The notes: generated by a model from the letters alone, not told the origin. A stretch of 64,000 nucleotides of DNA from Acidaminococcus intestini DSM 21505 (GCF_000425045.1 NZ_AULA01000007.1:1-64000); one strand, 5' to 3'; positions 9,325-18,188 are shown, counted from the stretch's first letter. Translations and numbers: made by a program.

Positions 9325-9424
9325 CGGTGACCTTTTCACCGATAAGTGAAGGCCGCCTTAACAGGTAAGGACATATATGAACCAAGGCTCATATTTTCAG
9401 GTTTCACTTATGTATTTAATTATA
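9325..9424 (-). promoter_or_regulatory. thl promoter and structured leader
   Basis: A minus-strand TATAAT lies at 9419-9424, with no clear -35 box. The leader to the thl start holds nested dyads: ATAAGTGAA (9342-9350) with TTCACTTAT (9403-9411), an inner ATATGA/TCATAT hairpin (9375-9394), and CGGTGA/TCACCG (9325-9341) close to the ribosome binding site. The arrangement suggests post-transcriptional control of the butyrate cluster. No known riboswitch class is recognised. Confidence 0.45.
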
Positions 9425-9600
9425 CACTAATTATGATTTGAATGGAACGGGAAAACCAAAAATTGTGAAAATTACGAGGAAATCGAAGAAAAAACCTTGA
9501 ATAGGGCGAAAAAAACAGGCCCCCTCCCCTTCCTTTCCCTGTCTTTTTCCTGCAGGGACTTCTCTTTTTGTCCTTAGTGCAACGTCGTTCCAAGGTGTCT

Positions 9601-9650
9601 AAAAGGGGCTGTGACGAAATGAGAAGTGCTCATTTTTCACAGTCCCTTTT
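9601..9650. terminator. Terminator downstream of ridA
   Basis: AAAAGGGGCTGTGA pairs with TCACAGTCCCTTTT, with an inner AATGAG/CTCATT stem. A and T runs flank both sides. It ends the minus-strand ridA-led transcript and insulates the thl promoter. Confidence 0.85.
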
Positions 9651-9715
9651 GGGGATAGGTGTTCAATTGCAATGAGGGGGGGATTCTAGCCATTGCTCCT
9701 TCATAAAGGACCTAC

Positions 9716-10084
9716 TTATTTTTCGGCAATGGCCTCAATTTCACAGGCCGCGCCCTTTGGCAGATCCTTCACGGCCACACAGCTTCTCGCTGGATAGGAC
9801 GTGAAATACGCGGCGTACACTTCATTAAAGGCGGCAAAATCCTTCATATCCGCCAAAAAGCAGGTGATCTTGACGACTTTTTCCAGGCTCGTGCCAGCCG
9901 CTTCCAAAATGGCTGCCACGTTTTTGCAGCTCTGATGGGCCTGTTTTTCGATGCCATCAGGAACCAGTCCCGTTTGAGGGTCGACGGGAATCTGCCCGCT
10001 TGTAATGACAAATCCATTGGTTTCAAAGGCCTGTGAATAAGGGCCAATGGCACCGGGAGCTTTTTTCGTTTCAATTTTACGCAT
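9716..10084 (-). CDS. ridA: RidA family enamine/imine deaminase
   Basis: A 122-residue RidA/YjgF/UK114 protein. The family hydrolyses reactive 2-aminoacrylate and related enamines released by PLP enzymes to 2-keto acids and ammonia. Family features are visible: IGPYSQA near the N-terminus, FVITSGQIPVDP, and the substrate-binding Arg100 in YPARSCVAV with Glu116. A GAGGAG site precedes the ATG. It lies 25 bases after an M20 amidohydrolase gene, in line with a symporter and diaminopropionate ammonia-lyase. That lyase forms an aminoacrylate intermediate, so RidA is a sensible partner here. Confidence 0.92.
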   Translation of the reverse strand: MRKIETKKAPGAIGPYSQAFETNGFVITSGQIPVDPQTGLVPDGIEKQAHQSCKNVAAILEAAGTSLEKVVKITCFLADMKDFAAFNEVYAAYFTSYPARSCVAVKDLPKGAACEIEAIAEK

Positions 10085-10109
10085 TGGGGTTCTCCTCTCA
10101 AATTACTTA

Positions 10110-11267
10110 TTATACAGCGAGACGATCTTCCACAAGGGTTTTGAAGAACTTGACCCCCGTGAGGATGACATCATCGTTGTAATCGAATTGAGCATTGTGA
10201 AGCATGTAGTTTTGTCTGTCTTTCTTGCCGCTGCCAAGGAAGACAAAACAGCCCGGTACTTTGGTGAGGAATTTACCAAAGTCCTCGGAAATCATGACAG
10301 GCTGGCAGTTTTCCTTGACCTTGTCGGCACCTACCGCCTTACGGGCTGCTGCAGCTGCATGGGCGGCGCATTCAGGCCAGTTGACCGTCGGTGCAAATTC
10401 ATGGGTATAGCTGAATTCACTGGCTGCCCCGGCCATAGCGCAGGCATGCTCCACAATGGTCCGCATGCGGATTTCAATGAGGGCCTGCATCTCAGGCGAC
10501 GTGCTGCGCGTATCACCGGTCATGACGATGTTCGACGGAATGGCATTATGAGCGCCATCCGTATGAAGTTCTGTCACGGACACGACGGCCGGTTCCAAGG
10601 GATTGGCATTTCTTGAGACAATGGTCTGGAGGCCCAAGATGATCTGGGCCGCCGGAATGAGGGGATCGATGCCCACATGGGGGCTTGAGGCATGACCGCC
10701 GCGGCCATGGATCTTGATGGTAAAGTTATCCTCGCTTGCCATGATCCCGCCGGGACGGGTATGGATCTCGCCTTCGGGTAGGAAAGGAATATTATGAAGG
10801 CCATAGATTTCATCGACGGGATACTTTTCAAAAAGGCCATCATCAATCATGGCCTTGGCCCCTTTTCCAGGTTCTTCGGCAGGCTGGAAGATGGCCCGGA
10901 CCGTGCCATTAAAATTCTTTGACTCGGCAAGTAGGGTCATAGCACCCAAAAGGATCGTCATGTGGCCGTCGTGGCCGCAGGCATGCATTTTTCCAGGATT
11001 CTGGGATTGATAAGTGGGGGTTCCCACTTCTTTGACGTTAATGGCATCCATGTCAGCTCGCAAGCCAATCACTTTTTTCCCGTCGCCCACGGTAAGATCT
11101 GCAACAACGCCCGTACCGCCAATACCTTCATGGACAGTGCAGCCCATAGCGCGCAACTTATCGGCAACAAAACGAGCCGTTTCGACTTCTTCAAAGGCCG
11201 TTTCTGGGTGGGCATGAAGAGTATGCCGCCACGAAATAAGAGTTTCCTTTACTTTTTGTTCATCCAT
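10110..11267 (-). CDS. M20D family amidohydrolase (N-acyl amino acid hydrolase type)
   Basis: A 385-residue metal-dependent amidohydrolase of the hippurate hydrolase/IAA-amino acid hydrolase group. It would release a free amino acid from an N-acyl or peptide-like conjugate. The metal site is visible as HACGHDGHM (Cys97, His99) and the glutamate pair in PAEEPGKGA (131-132). LHNIPFLPEG and GRGGHASSPH follow at the family positions of the dimerisation/lid region. AGGAGG lies before the ATG. The gene begins 12 bases after the symporter stop codon, so the two are surely co-transcribed. The true substrate is unknown; the neighbours suggest an amino-acid derivative. Confidence 0.9.
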   Translation of the reverse strand: MDEQKVKETLISWRHTLHAHPETAFEEVETARFVADKLRAMGCTVHEGIGGTGVVADLTVGDGKKVIGLRADMDAINVKEVGTPTYQSQNPGKMHACGHDGHMTILLGAMTLLAESKNFNGTVRAIFQPAEEPGKGAKAMIDDGLFEKYPVDEIYGLHNIPFLPEGEIHTRPGGIMASEDNFTIKIHGRGGHASSPHVGIDPLIPAAQIILGLQTIVSRNANPLEPAVVSVTELHTDGAHNAIPSNIVMTGDTRSTSPEMQALIEIRMRTIVEHACAMAGAASEFSYTHEFAPTVNWPECAAHAAAAARKAVGADKVKENCQPVMISEDFGKFLTKVPGCFVFLGSGKKDRQNYMLHNAQFDYNDDVILTGVKFFKTLVEDRLAV

Positions 11268-11279
11268 TAGACTTCCTCC

Positions 11280-12659
11280 TTACCTAGGTTGACTGCCTTC
11301 TGCTTCCCAGCTTGGGATCTTTCCTTCCTTTAATTTTTCCAAATAATCCTTAAGAACATGGACCACGTCCCCCTTCATCTTGAGCAAGGCGTAAACATTA
11401 AATAAAACAAGGAAGGCCACACCAAAGTCCACAAAGTCCCACAAATCATCAAGCTGCATCATGGAACCCACGATGATGAGGAGTAAAACCAAGATTTTAA
11501 ACATCTTGACATACCTTTCCACTTTTTCCGGAGTCTCCTTAAATAGATAGCGAACACTCACCTCTCCATAGAAGACATCGGCAATGATGGTTGTAAAGCA
11601 GAAAAGAAAGGTCATGAGCATGACAAAGTAATTGCCAAAACTGCCAAGGTTTGCAGAAAAGGCCGCTTGAACAAGATTGACCCCGATGGCTCCAGAGTGA
11701 AGGACACCAGATAACAGAATGGCAAAGCCTGTGCAGCTGCAGATGACGATGGTCGTCATAAAGGTCCCGAACATGGCGGCAAAGCCCTGCATGGCAGGAT
11801 GTTCGACTTTCGCAGACGCATGCATGGCAGCGGCGCAGCCATTTCCCGCATCGTTGGAAAAAAGGCCGCGGGCTACGCCGTTACGAACAGCTTCTTTGAT
11901 GGTATAGCCTACAGCACCGCCAGCGGCAGCTTCTGTTGTAAAGGCCGACGACATGATTTGCGCAAAAAGCGCAGGAATCTGGGCGAAATGAGTGATGACG
12001 ATATAGATGACGCCCAGTAAATAGATGACAGCCATGAATGGAACTACAAGAGAAGCCGTCTCTGTAATCCGTTTAACTCCGCCCAGCACAACGAGGGCGG
12101 TCAACAGGGCGACGCCAATACCAAGGACCCAGATAGGAAGAGGATAAATGACGGTCACAGCCGAAGCAATAGAATGGGTCTGGAGCATAACAATGGCAAT
12201 CCCCATGGTAAAGACCGTAAAGGCTGCATAGAGGCAAGCCAATGTTTTGTTGTGAAGTCCCTTCGTCATGTAGTAAGGTGCACCGCCGTAAAAGTTCCCA
12301 TCGGGACTTTTTTCATGGTAAAGCTGCCCCAGAACGGCTTCAGCAAAGGAGATGACCATACCAAAAAGGGCTGTGATCCACATCCAAAAGAGAGCTCCAG
12401 GGCCGCCCGCTAAAAGGGCACTTGCCACCCCCACAAGGGACCCGGTCCCAACCTGACCGCCAACGGTAGCACAAAGGGCACTGAAGCCGGAAATCCCACC
12501 TTCGCCGTTCATATTGGCCTTGAGGGAGTCCCAGATCTTGCCAAATTGGGTGAGCTGGGGAAATCCTGTAGCTATGCTGTAGACAAGCCCCGTTCCTAAA
12601 AGGATGATGGAAAGGACATATCCCCACATAAGAGAGTTGAATTCACTGATGAAGGCCAT
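11280..12659 (-). CDS. Alanine/glycine:cation symporter family (AGCS) transporter
   Basis: A 459-residue inner-membrane protein with about ten hydrophobic segments. It belongs to the sodium:alanine symporter family and is expected to import a small neutral amino acid with Na+. Family features include GEGGISGFSALCATVGGQVGTGS near the N-terminus (visible in parts, with VGTGSLVGVA as core), NDAGNGCAAAMHASA in the middle, and FCFTTIIADVFYGEV toward the C-terminus. It sits directly before the M20 amidohydrolase and after diaminopropionate ammonia-lyase. Its likely job is uptake of the amino acid these enzymes degrade. The ribosome binding site is weak. Confidence 0.9.
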   Translation of the reverse strand: MAFISEFNSLMWGYVLSIILLGTGLVYSIATGFPQLTQFGKIWDSLKANMNGEGGISGFSALCATVGGQVGTGSLVGVASALLAGGPGALFWMWITALFGMVISFAEAVLGQLYHEKSPDGNFYGGAPYYMTKGLHNKTLACLYAAFTVFTMGIAIVMLQTHSIASAVTVIYPLPIWVLGIGVALLTALVVLGGVKRITETASLVVPFMAVIYLLGVIYIVITHFAQIPALFAQIMSSAFTTEAAAGGAVGYTIKEAVRNGVARGLFSNDAGNGCAAAMHASAKVEHPAMQGFAAMFGTFMTTIVICSCTGFAILLSGVLHSGAIGVNLVQAAFSANLGSFGNYFVMLMTFLFCFTTIIADVFYGEVSVRYLFKETPEKVERYVKMFKILVLLLIIVGSMMQLDDLWDFVDFGVAFLVLFNVYALLKMKGDVVHVLKDYLEKLKEGKIPSWEAEGSQPR

Positions 12660-12763
12660 TTTTATTCACCACTTTCCTAAGTCTATAAGGGGAATTCTTC
12701 TTACTAGGTAAAGCAAAGGGTGCAGTCAGCCTGTCATGCTATGCTGCACCGCATTGTGCGTCA

Positions 12764-13930
12764 TCAGGAATGGTTCATGCCATCCCAGACGACCTTCCGA
12801 TAATTCTCTTGGTCCGTATCTCCTTCCGTACTGATGCACAGGACAATGGACTGAGCCGTGAGCCCCAATGCATGCTTCATACCCGTAAGCTCGGGATCGA
12901 CCATGAGGCGGTACACAAGCCCCATTGTCACGGCGCCGCTTTCACCTGAAATAATGGCAGGATCTCCTTTTGCGGGGTTTCCCAAAAGCCGCATGCCGAA
13001 AGCCGCTACACTGTCGTCAACAGAAAAGAAGTGGGAAGCATGATGCTTGATAACATCCCAGCCCAAGGTACAGACTTCGCCGCAGCAGAGCCCCGCCATC
13101 ATGGACGCAAGATTACCGGTTACAGCGTGGAGCTTGCCATCATTGGCCGCAGCCGTTTTATACAGGCAGCTCGCCGCTTTGGGCTCGACAATAGAAAGCC
13201 GGGGCATGTTCTTTCCATAATAGCGGGCCAAAAAGCCCGTAATGGACCCTGCCATAGCTCCGACGCCGGCTTGCAGAAAGACGTGGGTAGGAACGACGTC
13301 CTTTAGGTCCTCCACAGCTTCATGGGCCATGGTCATATAGCCCTGCATGATCCAACGGGGAATCGTTTCATACCCTTCCCATGCCGTATCCTGGACCAGG
13401 ATCCAGCCTTTTTCTTCTGCCATACGACTTGCCAGGCGGACCGTGTCGTCATAGTTGACACTCGTGATTTCCGCTTCGGCACCTAGTTTCCGAATGTTTT
13501 CCAGGCGTTCCCTGCGGGAGCCCTTCGGCATGTAGATGACGGCCTTTTGTCCCAAGTGCTGGGCGGCCCAGGCAACGCCCCGTCCATGATTGCCGTCTGT
13601 CGCGGTTACAAAGGTAAAGGTGCCGCGGGCAATGGAAGTCAGATCATCCATGGCTTTTCCCGTCTTTTCCGCAAGGACTTTAGCAAGGGCATAGCTTCCG
13701 CCAAGTCCCTTGAAGGCATTGAGGCCGAAACGGTAACTTTCATCCTTGACGTAAAGCCCTTTAAGTCCCAAGATTTTTGCCGTTTTTGCGAGGTTTCTCA
13801 GCGGGGTCTTCGCATACCCGTCCAAAGTCTTATGGAAGGTACGGACCTTTTCTGCCTCTTCCGTGGAAAAAGGCGCATCCCAGGTCCCGCATTTTCCATC
13901 GCTGGAATAAGAAGTCATGGTAATTGTCAT
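12764..13930 (-). CDS. dpaL: Diaminopropionate ammonia-lyase
   Basis: A PLP enzyme of about 388 residues (fold-type II) that converts 2,3-diaminopropionate to pyruvate and two ammonia. It resembles YgeX/DpaL of E. coli. The PLP lysine is about Lys74 in NAFKGLGGSY. DGNHGRGVAWAA and the C-terminal ESGAVTMGL segment are family hallmarks. The frame opens earlier at 13951, but the ATG at 13930 is preferred because GAGAGGA is well spaced before it. It heads a minus-strand run with the symporter, M20 hydrolase and ridA, and diverges from an AraC regulator across a shared control region. Confidence 0.92.
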   Translation of the reverse strand: MTITMTSYSSDGKCGTWDAPFSTEEAEKVRTFHKTLDGYAKTPLRNLAKTAKILGLKGLYVKDESYRFGLNAFKGLGGSYALAKVLAEKTGKAMDDLTSIARGTFTFVTATDGNHGRGVAWAAQHLGQKAVIYMPKGSRRERLENIRKLGAEAEITSVNYDDTVRLASRMAEEKGWILVQDTAWEGYETIPRWIMQGYMTMAHEAVEDLKDVVPTHVFLQAGVGAMAGSITGFLARYYGKNMPRLSIVEPKAASCLYKTAAANDGKLHAVTGNLASMMAGLCCGEVCTLGWDVIKHHASHFFSVDDSVAAFGMRLLGNPAKGDPAIISGESGAVTMGLVYRLMVDPELTGMKHALGLTAQSIVLCISTEGDTDQENYRKVVWDGMNHS

Positions 13931-14023
13931 AATCTTCATCCTCTCTTTCATACTTTCTTTTCTTGCAAAGTAAGGGTGATATCGCTGTTTTTCCTTACGA
14001 TTCCTAAAAATTTTCGTTTTTGT

Positions 14024-14130
14024 TAAATTCAGTATATTTCCAATTCTTCCTTAATTCTATGTAAATCATCCTCATTTATATCTAAATCTTCCCAAATTTC
14101 TTTTTTCCCTTGGAATTTTTGTAGTATACT
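14024..14130. promoter_or_regulatory. Divergent dpaL/araC control region with 21-bp spaced direct repeats
   Basis: Bases 14024-14098 align without gaps to 16479-16553, with about 62 of 75 positions identical. Two direct repeats, TCATCCTCATTT (14066-14077) and TCTTCCCAAATT (14087-14098), start 21 bases apart. That is two helical turns, typical of AraC-family sites. They end just upstream of where a -35 would be for a plus-strand TATACT at 14125-14130. On the minus strand a second TATACT (about 14031-14036) points toward dpaL. Neither promoter has a good -35, so activator dependence is likely. Confidence 0.7.
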
Positions 14131-14173
14131 GTCAGTAAAGAAGCCAAGCAAAAAGAAAAGGAGGTGCCCTCTT

Positions 14174-15100
14174 ATGGGAAAACCATCCATCCCGCAGATT
14201 CGCTTGGGCGGCTCCCAATACACCATTGAGCCAACGGCTGACGCCGAGGAGCGGATTCCTTATCCTTATAAGGAACTGCCTATTGCCATGTTCAAGCAGA
14301 TGTATCGGCCCCTTTTGGGCGATCAGATTCCTATCCACTGGCATGAGGGAATGCAGCTTTTATGGGTCTATGAAGGCACCCTCTCCTATCGCGCCAACGG
14401 AACGGAATTTCCTTTGGACCGCAACAAACTCCTTTTCATCAACCATGGCATCCTGCATAGTTCCCGTCCTGTCGGCACAAAGGTCAGGACCCTGTGCATT
14501 GACTTTGGAAAAGAACTTTTTCCTCCCGCCCTTTGGCAGCGCTTCCTGGAGCCCTTTGTGGAAAATCCGCATTGTACTTATGAACTGCTCCCCCTTGATG
14601 CGGCAGAAGTGGAAAACCTAATCGGCTACATCAATCAGACGGATGACGAGTTGATTCTTTTTTCCGTCACGGCCTTCATCCTCACCATCATGGAGCGGGT
14701 CATGAAGACCTTTACAGGTACGGGAGAATCGAGAAATACGGAAGAAACCATGCTATTTGACGGGCTTCTTTCCTATATCAAGGAGCATTTTACCGAATCC
14801 ATCAGTCTCGCTCAGCTCTCCGGTGTCTCCCACCTCAATAAGAACAAACTGACCGAACTCTTTCAAAAGTACACGGGCATGCCGCCCATCCTCTTTCTCA
14901 ATACGTATCGCCTTGATGAAGCGCGGACCCGGCTCCTGCAATCAGACCGCAGCGTATCGGAAATCAGTGAAGATATCGGCTATGACCAGGTCAGCCATTT
15001 CATCCAACAGTTCAAGAAACGCTATGGCCTGACGCCGCTCCAGTATCGGAGGGCCTATGGCGAAAAGAAAGAGAAGAAAGCAAGGAACAATTTACTATAG
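14174..15100 (+). CDS. AraC family transcriptional regulator
   Basis: A 308-residue regulator with an N-terminal cupin-like sensing domain (IHWHEGMQLLWVYEGTLSY near residue 55) and a C-terminal double helix-turn-helix DNA-binding domain from about residue 200 (ISLAQLSGVSHLNKNKLTELF, then VSEISEDIGYDQVSHFIQQFKKRYG). AGGAGGTG precedes the ATG. It is divergent from dpaL and is a close paralogue of the regulator at 16615. Both genes share the same upstream sites, so each may regulate both. The ligand is probably a small amino-acid-derived molecule (inference). Confidence 0.92.
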   Translation: MGKPSIPQIRLGGSQYTIEPTADAEERIPYPYKELPIAMFKQMYRPLLGDQIPIHWHEGMQLLWVYEGTLSYRANGTEFPLDRNKLLFINHGILHSSRPVGTKVRTLCIDFGKELFPPALWQRFLEPFVENPHCTYELLPLDAAEVENLIGYINQTDDELILFSVTAFILTIMERVMKTFTGTGESRNTEETMLFDGLLSYIKEHFTESISLAQLSGVSHLNKNKLTELFQKYTGMPPILFLNTYRLDEARTRLLQSDRSVSEISEDIGYDQVSHFIQQFKKRYGLTPLQYRRAYGEKKEKKARNNLL

Positions 15101-15101
15101 A

Positions 15102-15142
15102 AAAATACTCCCCGTTTCCCCAATAGGAAACGGGGAGTATTT
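15102..15142. terminator. Bidirectional terminator between convergent genes
   Basis: AAATACTCCCCGTTTCC pairs perfectly with GGAAACGGGGAGTATTT around a 6-nt loop, with A and T flanks. It serves the plus-strand AraC gene and the minus-strand amidohydrolase, which converge here. Confidence 0.92.
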
Positions 15143-15209
15143 CTTATGGATTCACTAGTGTGTTAGATAAGCATGCAAAACAATTTCGCTTCTCTGCTCT
15201 ATTTTTCCC

Positions 15210-16436
15210 TTAAGCAAGAAGCAGTTCAGCAACAATATCAAGGAACACATTGGCGCCACCGACGAGGTCCTCATCACGGGTATATTCCTTCGGATTATGG
15301 CTGATTCCCTTCACGCTCGGCACAAAAATCATGGCAGTCGGGCAGATGCGGGCCATCATTTGGGCATCCTGACCGGCGCCGCTTGTCATCCGGCAATGGC
15401 TGAGGCCTCTTTTTTCTGCCATTTTCTCCGTAATCTTGCAGATGCCGTTATCAAATTCAACCGGTTCGAACCGAACCAAGCGTTCCGTATGGATTTTCAC
15501 GTGGTCCGTTTCTTCCAGTTTCTTTAGATAAGCAGCAAGTGCCATTTCTTCTTCCTTTAGTTTTTCTTCATTCGGGTTCCGCACATCCACCGTAAAAACA
15601 GCCTTGGAAGGAATGACGTTAACCGCGTTCGGTTCAAGGGCCATGGTCCCCACGGTGCAGACGGTCTTACCGCTGGAAGCAAGGCAGCGTTCCCGCATAA
15701 AGACATTGACTTTGGAAGCGGCAAGGCCTGCGTCAATGCGCATATCCGTTGGCGTCGTTCCTGCATGGTTGGCCGCTCCCTCGATGCTAATGCGCTGCCA
15801 GGAAATGCCTTGGAGGTTTTCAACGGCGCCAATAGAAATGCCTTTGGCATCCATGATGGGACCCTGCTCAATGTGCAGTTCGATGAATGCATAGGGTTTG
15901 ATGAAACCGGGATCAACCGTTCCGCCGTACCCAATACGAGTCAATTCATCCCGCAGGATGGTTCCATCGGTTCCTACGCTGTCAAGGGCTTCGTCAAGGG
16001 ATAGGTCGCCGGCATAGACCAAGGAACCCATCATGTCCGGCTGGTAACGAACGCCCTCTTCATTTGTAAACGCACCGACAACAAGCGGCCGTTTGAGCGC
16101 AGCCTTTTGTTCCTTCAAGGTGCGGACGATTTCGATGCCAGTCAAAACACCGTAGCAGCCATCATATTGTCCGGCATTGATGACCGTATCAATATGGGAG
16201 CCAATCATGAGAGGCGCTTCCTTCCTATTTTCTTCCGTTTGCCAAATGCCAAAGATATTCCCGATACGATCCACAACAACATCAAGACCGGCTTCCCTCA
16301 TTTGCTTTACAACAAAATCACGGCCTTCTTTTTCCGCGTCCGATGCTGCAAGCCTCGTCCGTTCTCCAGATGCATCAATGCCAATTTTTCCCAGCATAAA
16401 GATTGAATCCAGCAGTCTTTCCTTATTGATGTCCAT
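15210..16436 (-). CDS. Zn-dependent amidohydrolase, N-carbamoyl-L-amino acid hydrolase/allantoate amidohydrolase type
   Basis: A 408-residue M20 (ArgE/DapE-like) protein of the subfamily containing N-carbamoyl-L-amino acid amidohydrolase, ureidoglycine aminohydrolase and allantoate amidohydrolase. Diagnostic segments are GSHIDTVINAGQYDG (metal ligands), FTNEEGVRY (catalytic glutamates), NHAGTTP and SGAGQDAQ. GTG at 16445 is possible, but ATG at 16436 has AAGGAG at 8 bases and is chosen. It is divergent from a second AraC gene, with the same control sequence as dpaL/araC. This supports a role in the same pathway, for example removing a carbamoyl group before lyase action. The exact substrate is not visible. 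Confidence 0.88.
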   Translation of the reverse strand: MDINKERLLDSIFMLGKIGIDASGERTRLAASDAEKEGRDFVVKQMREAGLDVVVDRIGNIFGIWQTEENRKEAPLMIGSHIDTVINAGQYDGCYGVLTGIEIVRTLKEQKAALKRPLVVGAFTNEEGVRYQPDMMGSLVYAGDLSLDEALDSVGTDGTILRDELTRIGYGGTVDPGFIKPYAFIELHIEQGPIMDAKGISIGAVENLQGISWQRISIEGAANHAGTTPTDMRIDAGLAASKVNVFMRERCLASSGKTVCTVGTMALEPNAVNVIPSKAVFTVDVRNPNEEKLKEEEMALAAYLKKLEETDHVKIHTERLVRFEPVEFDNGICKITEKMAEKRGLSHCRMTSGAGQDAQMMARICPTAMIFVPSVKGISHNPKEYTRDEDLVGGANVFLDIVAELLLA

Positions 16437-16478
16437 AATTGCCACTCCTTTTCTTTTCTAGGGCATTCGAATTTTTAC

Positions 16479-16584
16479 TAAATTCAGTATATTTCCATTT
16501 AACCATAGTTTCTATGTCAATCATCCCCATTTTTATCAAATTCTTCCCAAATTACAGGGACACCTCGCGAGATTATGCTATACT
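16479..16584. promoter_or_regulatory. Divergent amidohydrolase/araC control region, duplicate of 14024-14130
   Basis: Contains the same three blocks as the dpaL/araC region at the same 31-base spacing: TAAATTCAGTATATTTCC (16479-16496), TTCTATGT...CATTT (16510-16532) and TTCTTCCCAAATT (16541-16553). The direct repeats TCATCCCCATTT (16521) and TCTTCCCAAATT (16542) are again 21 bases apart. The plus-strand TATACT at 16579-16584 is at nearly the same distance as in the other copy. Confidence 0.7.
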
Positions 16585-16614
16585 GGTAAAAAGCAGTAAA
16601 GGAGAGTGAATCCC

Positions 16615-17541
16615 ATGGCTCAATCGTCATTTCCCCAATGCCGACGTGAAGGCGTCCAGTATCGGATTTCGACAACCGAAAATGCACAGGAAGAAATTTG
16701 GTATTCCCAGAATGAAATTCCCATTGCCATGTTCACACAGCGTTACCAGCCCCATCTAGGGGACCATATTCCGATTCACTGGCACCAGGAAATGCAGTTG
16801 CTTTGGGTCTATGACGGCACACTTTCCTACCGCGTCAACGGCATGGAGTTTCCCCTTGACCGCAGCCAGCTTCTTTTCATCAATGATTCCATCCTGCATA
16901 GCTCCCATCCGATTACGACGGAAGTCAAGACATTATGCATCAATTTTAGAAAGGACATCTTTCCCTCTGCCCTTTGGAACCAGTTCTTGCGCCCCCTTAC
17001 GGAAAATCCTTACTGCACGTATGAACTCATCAATCTAAATGCCCAATCCCTTGAGAAACTCGGCCGCTTTATCCACCATGTCGATGATTCTACAGGTCTT
17101 TTTTCCGTCACAACCTTTATTATGGAAGTCATGGAAGAAATCATGGAGACTTTTGAAGAAAGCGGTGAAGCAAAAAATACGGAAGAACGCGTGCTTTTTG
17201 ATGGGATTCTCTCCTTCATCAAGGACCATTTCAGCGAATCCCTCACCATTTCACAACTGTCAACAGCCGCCCATCTCAATAAAAACAAACTGACGGCACT
17301 CTTCCAGAAATATACAGGCATGCCGCCCATCCATTTTCTTAACACCTATCGTCTTGATGAAGCACGGACCCAGCTCCTTAAGTCAGCTCGGAGCGTATCC
17401 GAGATCAGCGAGGATGTTGGCTATGGGCAGATCAGTCATTTTATCCAGCAGTTCAGGAAACGGTATGGCATGACGCCTCTGCAGTATCGGCGAACCTACA
17501 GTGGCAGAGATGAGCGCTATGAAATCACGTCACTGCTGTAG
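16615..17541 (+). CDS. AraC family transcriptional regulator, paralogue
   Basis: A 308-residue AraC protein, the same length as and closely similar to that at 14174 throughout. It has an N-terminal cupin segment (IPIHWHQEMQLLWVYDGTLSY) and C-terminal double helix-turn-helix (LTISQLSTAAHLNKNKLTALF, VSEISEDVGYGQISHFIQQF). A GTG at 16606 is in frame, but AAAGGAG is only one base from it and 10 bases from ATG 16615, so the ATG is chosen. It is divergent from the carbamoyl-type amidohydrolase. The paired duplication of regulator plus promoter suggests one regulon. Confidence 0.92.
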   Translation: MAQSSFPQCRREGVQYRISTTENAQEEIWYSQNEIPIAMFTQRYQPHLGDHIPIHWHQEMQLLWVYDGTLSYRVNGMEFPLDRSQLLFINDSILHSSHPITTEVKTLCINFRKDIFPSALWNQFLRPLTENPYCTYELINLNAQSLEKLGRFIHHVDDSTGLFSVTTFIMEVMEEIMETFEESGEAKNTEERVLFDGILSFIKDHFSESLTISQLSTAAHLNKNKLTALFQKYTGMPPIHFLNTYRLDEARTQLLKSARSVSEISEDVGYGQISHFIQQFRKRYGMTPLQYRRTYSGRDERYEITSLL

Positions 17542-17741
17542 TGTGAGGTGTAGAGTTTACTTTTTCCCGCGTATGGATTGCGCTGGTTTGTGGCTGCGGC
17601 GATTCCTTACAGCTAAAGATTAATCTGTTGGTAACGGAAACAGGTTACTGGCAGGTCTTTTCGCCAGCCAAAAAGGCGCGGATCCATCCTAACAGATGTC
17701 GCTTATGCCGCACTTCCTATTTTTCAGCATAGACGCAAAAA

Positions 17742-17785
17742 GAGCCCTGAAGAAATGACACGTTCATTTCTTCAGGGCTCCTTTT
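17742..17785. terminator. Bidirectional terminator
   Basis: A long 17-bp stem (GAGCCCTGAAGAAATGA with its complement) with a short loop and A/T flanks. It separates the plus-strand AraC gene from the minus-strand zinc-ribbon gene. The 200 bases between the AraC stop and this hairpin hold nothing I can identify. Confidence 0.9.
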
Positions 17786-17798
17786 TATAAGGGCTGCT

Positions 17799-18188
17799 TT
17801 ACCGCAGTCCAATCAGCCGCAAGACAAAAAAAATGGCGGCAATGATGATGAAGTACCCCACAAAAGGAAGCATAAGGGAAAGAAAGACGGGGATAAGAAG
17901 GACCAAAAAGACGATGATGCCCACGGCAACAAGTCCCAGATGGCCCAAAAGGAAGTTCAGGACCCGCAAGCGGAAAGGTTTTGCTTCTTCCTGGGCCTGT
18001 TTCAGGTCATCCTGGTCCATCACGCGATATGTATCCGAATCGGGAACCTGATCGATGGTCACGCCTTCAAAAGCGTCCCGTTCATCTTCCGTCAGGACTT
18101 CAGCGGCAATATCGTCATTGGGCGTATGGCAATTGGGACATTCCGCCAAATGATCGGGATATTCCAAACCGCAATGAGAACAGATCAT
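17799..18188 (-). CDS. Zinc-ribbon membrane protein
   Basis: A 129-residue protein of unknown role. The N-terminus is a zinc ribbon with CSHCG (Cys3, Cys6) and CPNCH (about 17-20). A charged linker of about 60 residues follows, then two hydrophobic segments (roughly 75-100 and 105-127) that would anchor it in the inner membrane. The ribosome binding site AGGAGG is strong. It starts 9 bases after the stop of the 509-residue orphan gene on the same strand, so the two are one transcript and may act together. Confidence 0.75.
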   Translation of the reverse strand: MICSHCGLEYPDHLAECPNCHTPNDDIAAEVLTEDERDAFEGVTIDQVPDSDTYRVMDQDDLKQAQEEAKPFRLRVLNFLLGHLGLVAVGIIVFLVLLIPVFLSLMLPFVGYFIIIAAIFFVLRLIGLR

